Positions 1 through 7,047 of a DNA stretch of 41,216 bases are shown one piece after another. This DNA is from Lachnospiraceae bacterium. GTDB lineage: Bacteria; Bacillota; Clostridia; Lachnospirales; Lachnospiraceae. The position numbers and the translations under genes were made by a program. Each line of letters starts with the position of its first letter. The stretch's first letter is position 1. Under the pieces are notes generated by a model that was not told the DNA's origin, ran no database searches, and saw only the letters and a list, made by a program, of their open reading frames with translations. The DNA lies in contig JAGBBV010000029.1 in assembly GCA_017938315.1 (NCBI GenBank), positions 1 to 41,216 on the forward strand, in the 5' to 3' direction.

Positions 1-333
1 AAAACCATTCTCTGTATATCCCTTATTAAAAGACAAACTATTCTCAGTCTGTGACATACAAATATAGCCACTGTTAATAATCAAATCCTTATAATCCAGT
101 AAACGGCTTTCCTTTGGAGCTTCTACCAAAATATCAATAATCGGTTTTGCCCATATAGAAGAAACCGCCGTACTTCCAATATGACTTATTCTTTCAGTTG
201 AAAAAAGGGCATTTTTCAATAACCATTCTTCCTCAGAATACCATTCTTGCCAACAAGATTGATGTTCTGTTAAATATATAGGGAATAACTGCCACAGTTC
301 TCCCAAAGTCATTTCTGACAATCTCTTTCCCAT
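1..333 (-). CDS. GrpB family (UPF0157) protein, 3' end outside window
   Basis: This frame is open from an ATG at 333 to the window edge, giving 111 residues with no stop. Around residues 50-72 it reads HIGSTAVSSIWAKPIIDILV, the signature of the GrpB/UPF0157 family, which has a nucleotidyltransferase-like fold. The family's usual length is about 170-190 residues, so roughly the C-terminal third is missing because of the window edge, not a mutation. The ribosome binding site (GTAGGTGAG) is the last part of the junction element at 341-385, directly downstream of the nitroreductase gene. No substrate can be inferred; GrpB proteins are often found near acetyltransferases and other accessory genes. 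Confidence 0.85.
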   Translation of the reverse strand, partial: MGKRLSEMTLGELWQLFPIYLTEHQSCWQEWYSEEEWLLKNALFSTERISHIGSTAVSSIWAKPIIDILVEAPKESRLLDYKDLIINSGYICMSQTENSLSFNKGYTENGF

Positions 334-340
334 CACACTC

Positions 341-385
341 ACCTACAACTTCAAATTTTCTGCTCCCTACAAATTGGAATTTAAC
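341..385 (-). repeat. Junction element, full form (nitroreductase / GrpB)
   Basis: On the plus strand this reads as an 18-base block (CTACAACTTCAAATTTTC), 7 variable bases (tgctccc), then a 15-base block (TACAAATTGGAATTT). The two constant blocks are identical to those at 2141-2186. Inverted arms TTCAAATTT and AAATTGGAA flank a 12-base centre. On the coding strand the element begins inside the TAA stop of the nitroreductase and ends in the ribosome binding site of the GrpB gene, so it makes up the whole intergenic space. Confidence 0.75.
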
Positions 386-917
386 GGATTGACTTTGGAA
401 AGGCATTAAACCAGGCACGTTCCTCAAAATCTTTTTTCTTAGGAAGAATAGGGGTTGTCTTTGCAATGCCTACCGGAAGAAAACATACCAACTCGAATTC
501 ATCTGGTACTCCAAGGATTTGAGCCATTTGATAACCAATTTTATCTTCATCCGTAATATGTCCCTCAAACCAGCAGCTTTGATAACCAAGCTCAACAATA
601 GCAAGTAACATGTTCTCAATTGCTGCGGAATAGTCCTGAATAGCAAAGCATTTATCACGATATGCATAGACTCTCTGTGTAAGGACACAAATCATTGCCG
701 GTGCAGTTTCGCCCACAGGTGGATTAATCACTCGGCGAAGTTTTTCCAAAACAGCAGGATCATCAACCGCTATCAGGCTCGTTGTCTGCTTATTGCAGCC
801 CGACGGTGCGGCCAAGCCTGCTTTCATTATTTTAATTAAGTCTTCTTTGGGAATAGACGTGTTCTCGTACTCACCACGATAACTATGCCTGCTGTTAATT
901 GCATCCAGTGTATTCAT
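381..917 (-). CDS. Nitroreductase family protein
   Basis: A 178-residue protein of the FMN-dependent nitroreductase fold, probably an NAD(P)H-dependent reductase of the cytoplasm. The N-terminal RHSYR (residues 10-14) matches the FMN phosphate-binding SRRSxR motif, and AAPSGCNKQ (about 36-44) matches the second conserved segment. The C-terminal half (LGYQSCWFEG, then the LP/VG segment) is also typical. Length fits the smaller members of the family. The ATG follows a strong AGGAGG. The 103-base gap upstream (918-1020) holds only a weak resemblance to the junction element near the ribosome binding site. The stop codon lies inside the junction element at 341-385. The substrate is unknown. Confidence 0.88.
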   Translation of the reverse strand: MNTLDAINSRHSYRGEYENTSIPKEDLIKIMKAGLAAPSGCNKQTTSLIAVDDPAVLEKLRRVINPPVGETAPAMICVLTQRVYAYRDKCFAIQDYSAAIENMLLAIVELGYQSCWFEGHITDEDKIGYQMAQILGVPDEFELVCFLPVGIAKTTPILPKKKDFEERAWFNAFPKSIR

Positions 918-1020
918 ATTGTCCTCCTATCAATTGCTTCAAACTGAAAGGTTCCTCCCCTTATTGATTAGATGTTATTTCTCCTGTTGCTTAATATTTC
1001 CATCATATATAAAATGTGAT

Positions 1021-1623
1021 TTATTCACCTGCTTCGTCATATCTCGGATAACGCTTTTTATCTGCCTCTGTAATTTCACGTAATACCCGACATGGAGTTC
1101 CCACAGCAATCACATTGGACGGAATGCTTTTTGTTACAACGCTTCCGGCTCCTATCACTGTATTGTCACCTATTGTTACACCGCCTAAAACAATAGTCCC
1201 CGCACCTATCCACACATTATCTCCTATTGTAATAGGCAATGCCACTTCAAGCCCTTCATTTCGTTGTTCCGCATCAAGCGCATGCTCTGCCGTTGTAAAA
1301 ATGCAGTTCGGAGCAATAAAAACATAATCTCCAAAAGTCACTTTACCGCCATCTAAAATCTGACAACCATGATTTGCAAAAAAGAAACTGCCCACTGTGG
1401 TATTGTAACCATAGTCGCACCAAAACGGTGTATTTACAGTAACCCATTCTCCCATTCGTCCAAAAATCTTTTTTAATATCTCCGTTTGCGCCCCACGATC
1501 AGACGGCTTTATTTGATTAAATTCATGACACAAATCATTACATCTACTGATTTCTCCCAGTAGTTCTTCATCATAATTCGGATTATATAGATATCCGGCT
1601 GCAGCTTTTTCTTTTTCAGTCAT
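1021..1623 (-). CDS. Maltose/galactoside O-acetyltransferase family (left-handed beta helix)
   Basis: A 200-residue acetyl-CoA-dependent sugar O-acetyltransferase of the Maa/LacA type. The N-terminal 'Mac' helical domain (about residues 1-60, KEKAAAGYLYNPNYDEEL) is followed by hexapeptide repeats (ITIGDNVWIGAGTIVLGGV, VTIGDNTVIGAGSVV) that build the left-handed beta helix. TTAEH near residue 113 carries the catalytic histidine. Full family length. The ATG has a GGAGGAGG ribosome binding site that lies within the single-block junction element at 1635-1653. The acceptor sugar cannot be told from sequence. Confidence 0.92.
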   Translation of the reverse strand: MTEKEKAAAGYLYNPNYDEELLGEISRCNDLCHEFNQIKPSDRGAQTEILKKIFGRMGEWVTVNTPFWCDYGYNTTVGSFFFANHGCQILDGGKVTFGDYVFIAPNCIFTTAEHALDAEQRNEGLEVALPITIGDNVWIGAGTIVLGGVTIGDNTVIGAGSVVTKSIPSNVIAVGTPCRVLREITEADKKRYPRYDEAGE

Positions 1624-1634
1624 ATCTTTATTCC

Positions 1635-1685
1635 TCCTCCAAATTCAAATTCTTGACTGCTTTCAACTCTTCACAAGGCTGAAAG
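1635..1685 (-). repeat. Junction element, variant (membrane protein / acetyltransferase)
   Basis: The part next to the acetyltransferase start (plus strand CCTCCAAATTCAAATTCTT) matches the 18-base block of the full element. The part next to the upstream stop is different: a hairpin with arms CTTTCA (1660-1665) and TGAAAG (1680-1685). The TGA stop of the upstream gene (1688-1690) directly abuts this hairpin, so the whole intergenic space is again element-like. Confidence 0.5.
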
Positions 1686-1687
1686 TT

Positions 1688-2128
1688 TCACGCTTTCATA
1701 CTCGAAATATTCTTATCATTTCCAAAAAGCAATGTCATAACAAACGCAACAATTATTAATATATGTAATACTACATGATATAAATCTGGAACATACCTTC
1801 CGCTCACGTCTATTAGTTGAATACAGTCTGAAAAATAAGCAATCTTTTTGTCCATATGTCCCATAAATCCTCTACCAAATATAGTATACCATTCATGACT
1901 TAAAAACTGGGTAATAAACCACATTCCCAACCATGCCAAATGTATATTTCTTCCAATTTTTCCAATAATTAAAGATAAAATAAATGTAACTGTTGGAACA
2001 AGCATAAATATCCATTCTTCCATAAATGCACTTGTTACCAAATATTTATCTCCAATCTTCAAGCCCGTCATAGAAAGGGCATACCACAATATAAGAACAA
2101 CATTACCAATTACATATAATTTTTTCAT
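1688..2128 (-). CDS. Small multi-pass membrane protein, unknown function
   Basis: A 146-residue hydrophobic protein with about four predicted membrane segments: near residues 5-22, 39-56, 62-80 and 115-135. A short lysine-containing tail follows. I do not recognise a family. It starts at an ATG preceded by GAGGTAATATG, with the ribosome binding region inside the full junction element at 2141-2186. Its stop abuts the next element. It behaves as a single-gene unit in the array, with no promoter visible of its own. Confidence 0.7.
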   Translation of the reverse strand: MKKLYVIGNVVLILWYALSMTGLKIGDKYLVTSAFMEEWIFMLVPTVTFILSLIIGKIGRNIHLAWLGMWFITQFLSHEWYTIFGRGFMGHMDKKIAYFSDCIQLIDVSGRYVPDLYHVVLHILIIVAFVMTLLFGNDKNISSMKA

Positions 2129-2140
2129 AAAACATATTAC

Positions 2141-2186
2141 CTCTACAACTTCAAATTTTCCGGTGTGTACAAATTGGAATTTGTCA
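2141..2186 (-). repeat. Junction element, full form (between two membrane proteins)
   Basis: The plus strand has the same 18-base block as 341-385 (CTACAACTTCAAATTTTC), 7 different centre bases (cggtgtg), and the same 15-base block (TACAAATTGGAATTT). The two copies are 1.8 kb apart in direct orientation, so recombination between them would release three genes. Here the element lies about 25 bases past the upstream gene's stop instead of overlapping it. Confidence 0.75.
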
Positions 2187-2210
2187 CTCTGACTAGTTTG
2201 TATATATACA

Positions 2211-2705
2211 TCACTTTTTAATTATAAAATTCAGATATCCATTAATTGTATGAATTATGAAAAACAGAAAAGCCGTCCCGGATAATAAATAGTTGCTTTT
2301 CCACAATCCAAAAAACAAATAGTACAAGGGAACAACTGCAAATTGACTAATTACAATTAACCAGCCGTATTGATATCCTAAAAAATAAAATGTCCATCCT
2401 ACAAAGTTTATCAATATCATAAGAATAGTTAATACAAAATAGACTTTTTCCTTTGTTGTTTCTATAGAAAAAAACTTAATATCATCTCTAACAACCAACA
2501 TTAATAAAAGCATTGAAAGCACACCAACCAACCCTTGTATTTTCTCAATCCATAGAATTTCATTTTGCATATTCATTATGGGATTTGATGAGGGTTTTAT
2601 TAAAGGCATAATTATGTATGGAATTTCTTGAATAACAAATGCAATAATTCCAATAAAAGAAATTCCCAAATAATAATTTCTAAATAAATGGACGAACTTA
2701 ATCAC
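2211..2705 (-). CDS. Multi-pass membrane protein, unknown function
   Basis: A hydrophobic protein of about 164 residues with five likely membrane segments and a KK C-terminus. No family is recognised. I place the start at a GTG (2705) because GGAGGAG sits six bases before it. The longer reading that begins at 2756 has no ribosome binding site and would overlap the promoter region shared with the divergent cupin gene. It is the most upstream minus-strand gene before the divergent cupin, so it probably has a promoter in 2706-2812. Confidence 0.65.
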   Translation of the reverse strand: MIKFVHLFRNYYLGISFIGIIAFVIQEIPYIIMPLIKPSSNPIMNMQNEILWIEKIQGLVGVLSMLLLMLVVRDDIKFFSIETTKEKVYFVLTILMILINFVGWTFYFLGYQYGWLIVISQFAVVPLYYLFFGLWKSNYLLSGTAFLFFIIHTINGYLNFIIKK

Positions 2706-2777
2706 ACCATTCTCCTCCTTTTTTGAGTCCATAAACATAACAGCAATTTTATACAATCTTCTTGCATCAAAGCCTAC

Positions 2778-2807
2778 TATAATATGCCTATAAGCAAAAA
2801 AGGAGGC
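2778..2807 (+). promoter_or_regulatory. -10 box and ribosome binding site of the cupin gene
   Basis: A perfect TATAAT lies at 2778-2783 and AGGAGG at 2801-2806, six bases before the ATG at 2813. No good -35 box is seen at the usual distance, so the promoter may need an activator; the nearby AraC-type protein is a candidate. This short interval also serves the divergent membrane-protein gene. Confidence 0.5.
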
Positions 2808-2812
2808 ATATT

Positions 2813-3199
2813 ATGAAAAATTTATTTGAAGCATTTAATCAGGGACAATTAATTATTCCCGGCAAAACAATGAACTTTGAAGGTATTCCATGGAACAAGC
2901 ATCCTGCCTTTGATGGCGTAGAATTAAAACACATTGTCACTGCAAGTGATACCAATGGTGAATTCAGTTTTCATCTGGTTCGGATTGCACCAAACAAGAG
3001 CATTTTTAATCACATCCACGAACTTCAATTGGAAACCCATGAGGTAATCTCGGGAGATGGAATCTGTATCAATAATCAATGTGAAATACCGTATTCTCCC
3101 GGGGTAATATCCATTATGCCTAATGCTGTTGCGCATGAAGTACATGCAGGTGATGATGGCTTGTTACTCTTTGCAAAATTTATTCCTGCTCTTTGCTAA
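2813..3199 (+). CDS. Cupin-domain protein
   Basis: A 128-residue single-domain cupin, the only plus-strand gene in the first 30 kb. The first cupin motif is recognisable at NHIHELQLETHEVISGDG (about residues 66-83, with H, H, E and G metal-site positions), and the second at PNAVAHEV (about 103-110). It could be a small sugar- or ligand-binding protein or an enzyme; the fold does not tell. It ends tail-to-tail with the AraC-type regulator, overlapping it by 20 bases. The pairing suggests that the regulator and the cupin form one module inserted into the minus-strand array. Confidence 0.85.
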   Translation: MKNLFEAFNQGQLIIPGKTMNFEGIPWNKHPAFDGVELKHIVTASDTNGEFSFHLVRIAPNKSIFNHIHELQLETHEVISGDGICINNQCEIPYSPGVISIMPNAVAHEVHAGDDGLLLFAKFIPALC

Positions 3200-3947
3200 T
3201 CTTAGCAACTTTTTGATATGACGCAGGTGTCATTCCCACAATCTTTTTAAAGCATTTGATAAAGTGGCTTTGGTCGCAGAAACCTGCATCTAAAGCCACT
3301 TCTGCTATTGTCTTATCACACAAAAGCATTTTTTGAGCCTTTCTGATTCTGCATTGTATTTGAAATTGATGCGGTGTAAGTCCTACTTCTTTCTTAAATT
3401 GGCGTATCATATGAAACGAACTTACACTTATCTCATTTGACATATCCTCGATGGAAACTGCTGCTTCCGGCACTTCAATTATCTTATGTTTTATATCCTT
3501 AGAATAGCTGCCTTTTGTTAGGTTCTTTAATTTATTTGCTAATAGCACAATCAATCCATCTGACAGAAGCTCTGAATATTTGACTGCTGTTTCCTTTTCA
3601 CCAAATAATTGATTTAATTTTTTGTCTATCATAAATCTAATGTTATTAATATCTGTCTGTATCAAATAGTCATGATGAATACATACACTAAGCATTGTAT
3701 AGGAACAATCTCTGACAGGCTTTATGGAATGCGGAACATCCATTGGGATGGTAAAGATATTATCCGATTTGCATACAAGCTTTTCTGCATTCGTTTCAAT
3801 TACAATTTCACCATCAACTACAATCCCTACTGTATAATGCTCCGCATGAGTATGTAAAGGATATGAAGTATTCACTTTATTAAGCAATACGATATCTATC
3901 GTATTATTGTTACTTGAAAAATAAAATCCATTTTCTTCATTATTCAT
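3180..3947 (-). CDS. AraC family transcriptional regulator with cupin sensor domain
   Basis: A 255-residue regulator. Residues about 25-95 form an AraC-type cupin sensing domain (YPLHTHAEHYTVGIVVDGE). The C-terminal hundred residues hold two helix-turn-helix motifs, ending in the signature IAEVALDAGFCDQSHFIKCF and GMTPASYQK. Length is normal for the family. It converges with the cupin gene and overlaps its last 20 bases. It probably controls the cupin and/or the neighbouring genes; the ligand is unknown. Confidence 0.9.
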   Translation of the reverse strand: MNNEENGFYFSSNNNTIDIVLLNKVNTSYPLHTHAEHYTVGIVVDGEIVIETNAEKLVCKSDNIFTIPMDVPHSIKPVRDCSYTMLSVCIHHDYLIQTDINNIRFMIDKKLNQLFGEKETAVKYSELLSDGLIVLLANKLKNLTKGSYSKDIKHKIIEVPEAAVSIEDMSNEISVSSFHMIRQFKKEVGLTPHQFQIQCRIRKAQKMLLCDKTIAEVALDAGFCDQSHFIKCFKKIVGMTPASYQKVAKISKEQE

Positions 3948-4011
3948 GATACTGTTCCTGCTTCTTATTTTGGGCTATATAGATGCCCATGTAGACACAT
4001 TTTTGCATATT

Positions 4012-4743
4012 TTATGCTAAAGCATTCTTCTCCAATTCATCTAAATAATTATTTACACATTCTTTATTATCGGGAAAATCATGACCTATAAAGTATCTTT
4101 CAAACTCAAACTTGTTTACAAACTCTCGATAGGTTTTTAATCTGCTTAACTTAACTTCTCCATTATTATATAGATCTTCACAGTCTGCATCTCCAACAAA
4201 TAGTGCCTTTTCTTGTGGTATATACACTAGCAGCGCATCTCGGCTATGTATGGAATCCCGTTCGTAAAGTTCCAACTGAATATCTCCTAAATCAAGTTTC
4301 ATATTATCATTGACCACCATATCAGTAGTCAAAACTTTTATCATAGATAAATCCGAATACACTTTTTGTATGCATTCGTTAACAAACTCTATATCTGTTC
4401 CATCTTTTACACGTTGTTCCATGTCTTTTCCGGTCCATTTCCAATTAGAAACAACTTCTAATTGTTGCTGTGTTAATTGGCTGGAAATAGACTTCCCCTG
4501 AATATACGGAAGCCCAAAAGTATGGTCCCAGTGCCAGTGTGTTATAATTGTATATTTCGGAACCTCAAAGCCTTCTTTTTGTATAGCGGAATAAAATTGT
4601 TCCACATGTTCTTTAGATTGCCCGGCATCTATAGCAACACTGTAGTCACGGCCCTTGATATAGTACAAAAATGGTCTATCTGTTTCTTGCTCACCAGAGA
4701 AAAAATATATCTTGTCTGTAACCTTTACAAATTCACTAGCCAC
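4012..4743 (-). CDS. MBL-fold metallo-hydrolase
   Basis: A 243-residue metallo-beta-lactamase-fold hydrolase. HWHWDHTFG (about residues 68-76) is the HxHxDH zinc-binding motif, GDADCED (about 183-189) supplies the bridging aspartate, and IGHDFP (about 218-223) the last histidine. The segment SIHSRDALLVYIP replaces the more usual GHTPGS. The start is a GTG at 4743 with TGAGGTG seven bases upstream. The substrate is not predictable, and nothing points to beta-lactam resistance. It is a single-gene unit of the array. Confidence 0.88.
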   Translation of the reverse strand: MASEFVKVTDKIYFFSGEQETDRPFLYYIKGRDYSVAIDAGQSKEHVEQFYSAIQKEGFEVPKYTIITHWHWDHTFGLPYIQGKSISSQLTQQQLEVVSNWKWTGKDMEQRVKDGTDIEFVNECIQKVYSDLSMIKVLTTDMVVNDNMKLDLGDIQLELYERDSIHSRDALLVYIPQEKALFVGDADCEDLYNNGEVKLSRLKTYREFVNKFEFERYFIGHDFPDNKECVNNYLDELEKNALA

Positions 4744-4750
4744 TCTATCA

Positions 4751-4775
4751 CCTCATAACAAAATTCATAGTTCGA
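4751..4775 (-). repeat. Possible degenerate junction element (single block)
   Basis: Between the stop of the GNAT gene and the start of the MBL gene the coding strand reads TATGAATTTTGTTATGAGGT. This resembles the block that precedes ribosome binding sites elsewhere in the array (ATATGAATTTGGAGGTG at 6375-6424). One block only, and AT-rich, so chance similarity is possible. Confidence 0.3.
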
Positions 4776-4780
4776 CCTGT

Positions 4781-5239
4781 TTATCTTACAGTTCCCTCCA
4801 TGAATATAACACACTCTTCTATATGAAAACCATTCTTCTCATAAAAAGCAACACTTGGATAACCACGCATTGTTGTAAGTACAATATTACTTATCTCCTC
4901 AGGCTCTGCTTGTAGTTCTCGCTTAACATATTCAAACATTCTGGTTCCAATACCTTTTCTTTGATAATCTGGATGAATACTTACCTCGTCTAACCACAGT
5001 TCTTTTTGACTCATATATGTCATTATTCTTCCGATTACCATTCCAACTACTATCTTTTCTTCACTGTCTAATACAATATATCCTCTGGAAACTCTTGCAG
5101 ACATTAATTCATCCAATCTTGTATAGGCTTGTTCAAAAGTCCAATTTTCGTTCCATGGCTCCTCTTTGAATGCTTTTATAAGTGTATCTGCACACATCGA
5201 TAGTTCGTTTTTTTCCAATCTTTTATACGTCAAATTCAT
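4781..5239 (-). CDS. GNAT family N-acetyltransferase
   Basis: A protein of about 152 residues with the GNAT acetyl-CoA site: EVSIHPDYQRKGIGTRMFEY (motif A, Q/RxxGxG/A) in the second half and GYPSVAFYEKNGF (motif B) near the end. I start at the ATG at 5239 because GGAGAG lies seven bases upstream. A longer reading from 5272 would overlap the preceding gene and lacks a site. The acceptor is unknown. The gene follows another GNAT gene by 29 bases, filled by an element-like block. Confidence 0.85.
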   Translation of the reverse strand: MNLTYKRLEKNELSMCADTLIKAFKEEPWNENWTFEQAYTRLDELMSARVSRGYIVLDSEEKIVVGMVIGRIMTYMSQKELWLDEVSIHPDYQRKGIGTRMFEYVKRELQAEPEEISNIVLTTMRGYPSVAFYEKNGFHIEECVIFMEGTVR

Positions 5240-5249
5240 TTGTAATCTC

Positions 5250-5272
5250 TCCATCAAATTAAAATTTTTCAC
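5250..5272 (-). repeat. Junction element, single block (GNAT / GNAT)
   Basis: On the coding strand TGAAAAATTTTAATTTGATGG runs from the TGA stop of the upstream GNAT gene into the GGAGAG ribosome binding site of the next. It resembles the GAAAATTTGAAGTTGTAGG block of the full element, with two or three differences. Confidence 0.4.
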
Positions 5273-5805
5273 TTAAACTTCAAGTACCAGAATATTGCTG
5301 TTGCATCAGACCATGGTTTGGGAAAATTTTTATAAAGCATAGTATTTACTGCTCCAATAATAAATCCACATTTTAAATAAAACCTACATGCTAACAAATT
5401 ATTATCTTGTGTTTCTAAAGCCAAACCATATAGCTCCTTGTCTTTTGCCCATTCAATAGCTTTCTGTATTAAAGCAGTTCCAACACCTTGTCCTCTGCTA
5501 GATTTCGATACACATATGTCCTCCACAAAAGCATACTTATTCCAATCTTTTCTTAATACTATTTGACCAACACATTCATTTTCAAAATATGCCAAAAAAA
5601 CTGCCTTATCCGGATTATCGATATAAAGTGAATAGTCACCATCTTCATCAGGATATGAATGTAAATGCGGACAGGCATATAATTCTTCCGTACATGTCCA
5701 TTCATCATTAACAAATGTTGGTTTAAGCTTTCCTATTATTTCAAATGCCTCATTAGCTTTATTCATATCTTTTAATGTGTCAAAACTCAATTTTACAATT
5801 TCCAT
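5269..5805 (-). CDS. GNAT family N-acetyltransferase
   Basis: A 178-residue GNAT protein. Motif A is VEDICVSKSSRGQGVGTALI (about residues 92-111), with RGQGVG as the acetyl-CoA pyrophosphate loop. Motif B follows in DNNLLACRFYLKCGF. The N-terminal third (YPDEDGDYSLYIDNPDKAVF) resembles streptothricin-type and related small-molecule acetyltransferases, but a specific drug activity is not supported. The ATG at 5805 has GCGAGGT upstream, within the inverted-repeat junction element at 5811-5853. Confidence 0.87.
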   Translation of the reverse strand: MEIVKLSFDTLKDMNKANEAFEIIGKLKPTFVNDEWTCTEELYACPHLHSYPDEDGDYSLYIDNPDKAVFLAYFENECVGQIVLRKDWNKYAFVEDICVSKSSRGQGVGTALIQKAIEWAKDKELYGLALETQDNNLLACRFYLKCGFIIGAVNTMLYKNFPKPWSDATAIFWYLKFK

Positions 5806-5810
5806 ATATG

Positions 5811-5853
5811 ACCTCGCTAAACTCCAATTTGTATGTCCTAAACAAATTGGGAT
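5811..5853 (-). repeat. Junction element, perfect inverted-arm form
   Basis: Perfect 9-base arms CCAATTTGT (5824-5832) and ACAAATTGG (5842-5850) flank a 9-base loop. The layout matches the full elements at 341, 2141 and 6375 (AATTT-containing inverted arms around a variable centre), but the arm sequence is more symmetrical. It fills the space between the stop at 5862 and the ribosome binding site of the gene starting at 5805. Confidence 0.55.
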
Positions 5854-5861
5854 TAATTAAT

Positions 5862-6368
5862 TTACAGATTTATCAAATAATACTGACTGATTTTCCCTTC
5901 GTTATAATTGTCATTTTCTTCCATCAGTATGCCACCATTCTTCTGAATGGTTGCTGCAGATGCCACATTGTCCTTATAGCAACCAAGTATAACCTTATCC
6001 TTTCCTCTCTCTCTGCATACGGACAACGCGTATCGGAGCATAATTGTTGCATATCCTTTGTTTCTTTCGGACGGTCTCACTCCATACCCTATATCACCAT
6101 ATTTTTTCGTAAGCGACTCGGAAAAGTCGTATCGAATACTTAATAAACCTATCAATTTGTTGTTGTCAAAACAAAGGTACAGCAATGATTTACCCCATAT
6201 TTCATCGCCAATCAATGCATTTTTTTGTATCTTTTCTACCCAATCAGGATACTCAGAAAAAGATAAACCTAAACTCGCACTGATGCTAGTTTCATTATTG
6301 TCGTAGTGTTCTTGAACATACTCTTGCAATATATTTTTGTCGCTAATTTCAGGAAGTCTATATATCAT
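5862..6368 (-). CDS. GNAT family N-acetyltransferase
   Basis: A protein of about 168 residues. Motif A is seen as GYGVRPSERNKGYATIML (RNKGYA pyrophosphate loop) at about residues 93-110, followed by VASAATIQKNGG (motif B), as in RimJ/RimL-like small GNATs. I chose the ATG at 6368, which has GGAGGTG seven bases upstream. The reading from 6398 would begin inside the junction element. The acceptor is unknown. Confidence 0.85.
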   Translation of the reverse strand: MIYRLPEISDKNILQEYVQEHYDNNETSISASLGLSFSEYPDWVEKIQKNALIGDEIWGKSLLYLCFDNNKLIGLLSIRYDFSESLTKKYGDIGYGVRPSERNKGYATIMLRYALSVCRERGKDKVILGCYKDNVASAATIQKNGGILMEENDNYNEGKISQYYLINL

Positions 6369-6374
6369 TTCACA

Positions 6375-6424
6375 CACCTCCAAATTCATATTTTCCAATG
6401 TCTACAAATTTGAATTTGTCTAAC
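6375..6424 (-). repeat. Junction element, full form (PurN-like / GNAT)
   Basis: The plus strand shows CTCCAAATTCATATTTTC, 7 centre bases (caatgtc), then TACAAATTTGAATTT. This is the same 18-7-15 layout as at 341 and 2141, with five changes in the first block and one in the second. On the coding strand it begins with GTTAGAC, which contains the TAG stop of the PurN-like gene, and ends with the GGAGGTG ribosome binding site of the next gene. Confidence 0.7.
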
Positions 6425-7013
6425 CTAAGGTAATTTTCCCACTTACGATATCTGCAATTACTTCTACCAAAAACTCGTGCTCTTTTTCTAAAACTCTTGC
6501 TCCTAATTGTTCTGGTGTATCATTTTCAAGTACTGGAACTGTTGCCTGTGCAACAATCTCGCCACTATCATATTCAGGACTAACTCTATGAATTGTAACT
6601 CCTGTTTCTTTTTCTTTTGCTTCTATAACCGCAGTATGTACGTTCATTCCGTACATACCTTTGCCACCAAATTTTGGCAGTAACGCAGGATGTATATTAA
6701 AAATTCTATTGTTATATTTTTCAAGAATTGATATATGCAACATTCTCATATACCCTGTTAAAAATATCATATCTATTTGATACTTTGATAATATCTTAAG
6801 TATTTCTTCTGCTAATAATTCTTCACTTCCAAATTTCTTTGCACTAAGATGATATGAAGGTATCCCCTCGTTATTTGCTCTCTGTAAAGCCATAGAACTT
6901 CCATTATTACTAATAACAACAGACACGTTAGCACCTATTCTCTTACTTTTACAACCATCTATTATTGCTTGCAAATCACTACCACCGTGAGAAGCAAAAA
7001 CTGCTATATTCAT
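6420..7013 (-). CDS. purN: Phosphoribosylglycinamide formyltransferase family (PurN-like)
   Basis: A 197-residue formyltransferase-fold protein. PurN transfers a formyl group from 10-formyl-tetrahydrofolate to GAR in purine synthesis. The phosphate-binding loop is ASHGGSDLQA (usually SGxGSNLQA). The catalytic triad is visible as N and H in FNIHPALLPKFGG and D in YDSGEI. Length is normal. I start at the ATG at 7013, placed eight bases after GGAGG. Two things are odd: the gene is alone, away from any pur operon, and its loop carries HGGSD, so it may be a divergent accessory paralogue with another substrate. Confidence 0.8.
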   Translation of the reverse strand: MNIAVFASHGGSDLQAIIDGCKSKRIGANVSVVISNNGSSMALQRANNEGIPSYHLSAKKFGSEELLAEEILKILSKYQIDMIFLTGYMRMLHISILEKYNNRIFNIHPALLPKFGGKGMYGMNVHTAVIEAKEKETGVTIHRVSPEYDSGEIVAQATVPVLENDTPEQLGARVLEKEHEFLVEVIADIVSGKITLG

Positions 7014-7030
7014 TTTCATTTCCTCCATAT

Positions 7031-7047
7031 TCACAAACTCAAATTTA
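7031..7047 (-). repeat. Junction element, single block (GNAT / PurN-like)
   Basis: The coding strand reads TAAATTTGAGTTTGTGA, starting at the TAA stop of the GNAT gene (7045-7047) and followed by the GGAGG of the PurN-like gene. It matches one block of the full element (AAATTTGAAGTTGT) with one or two changes. Confidence 0.45.

Noticed and set aside
4012-4743. Beta-lactamase resistance gene
   Set aside because: Only the general HxHxDH fold motif is present; no feature of known metallo-beta-lactamases is seen.
341-6424. Junction elements as canonical integron attC sites; GTTAGAC at 6418-6424 and GTTAAAT at 379-385 fit GTTRRRY
   Set aside because: The GTTRRRY match sits at the stop-codon end, opposite to the attC order (RYYYAAC first, GTTRRRY last), the matching partner is missing, and no intI-like gene is present in the window. 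The match alone is expected by chance in AT-rich DNA.
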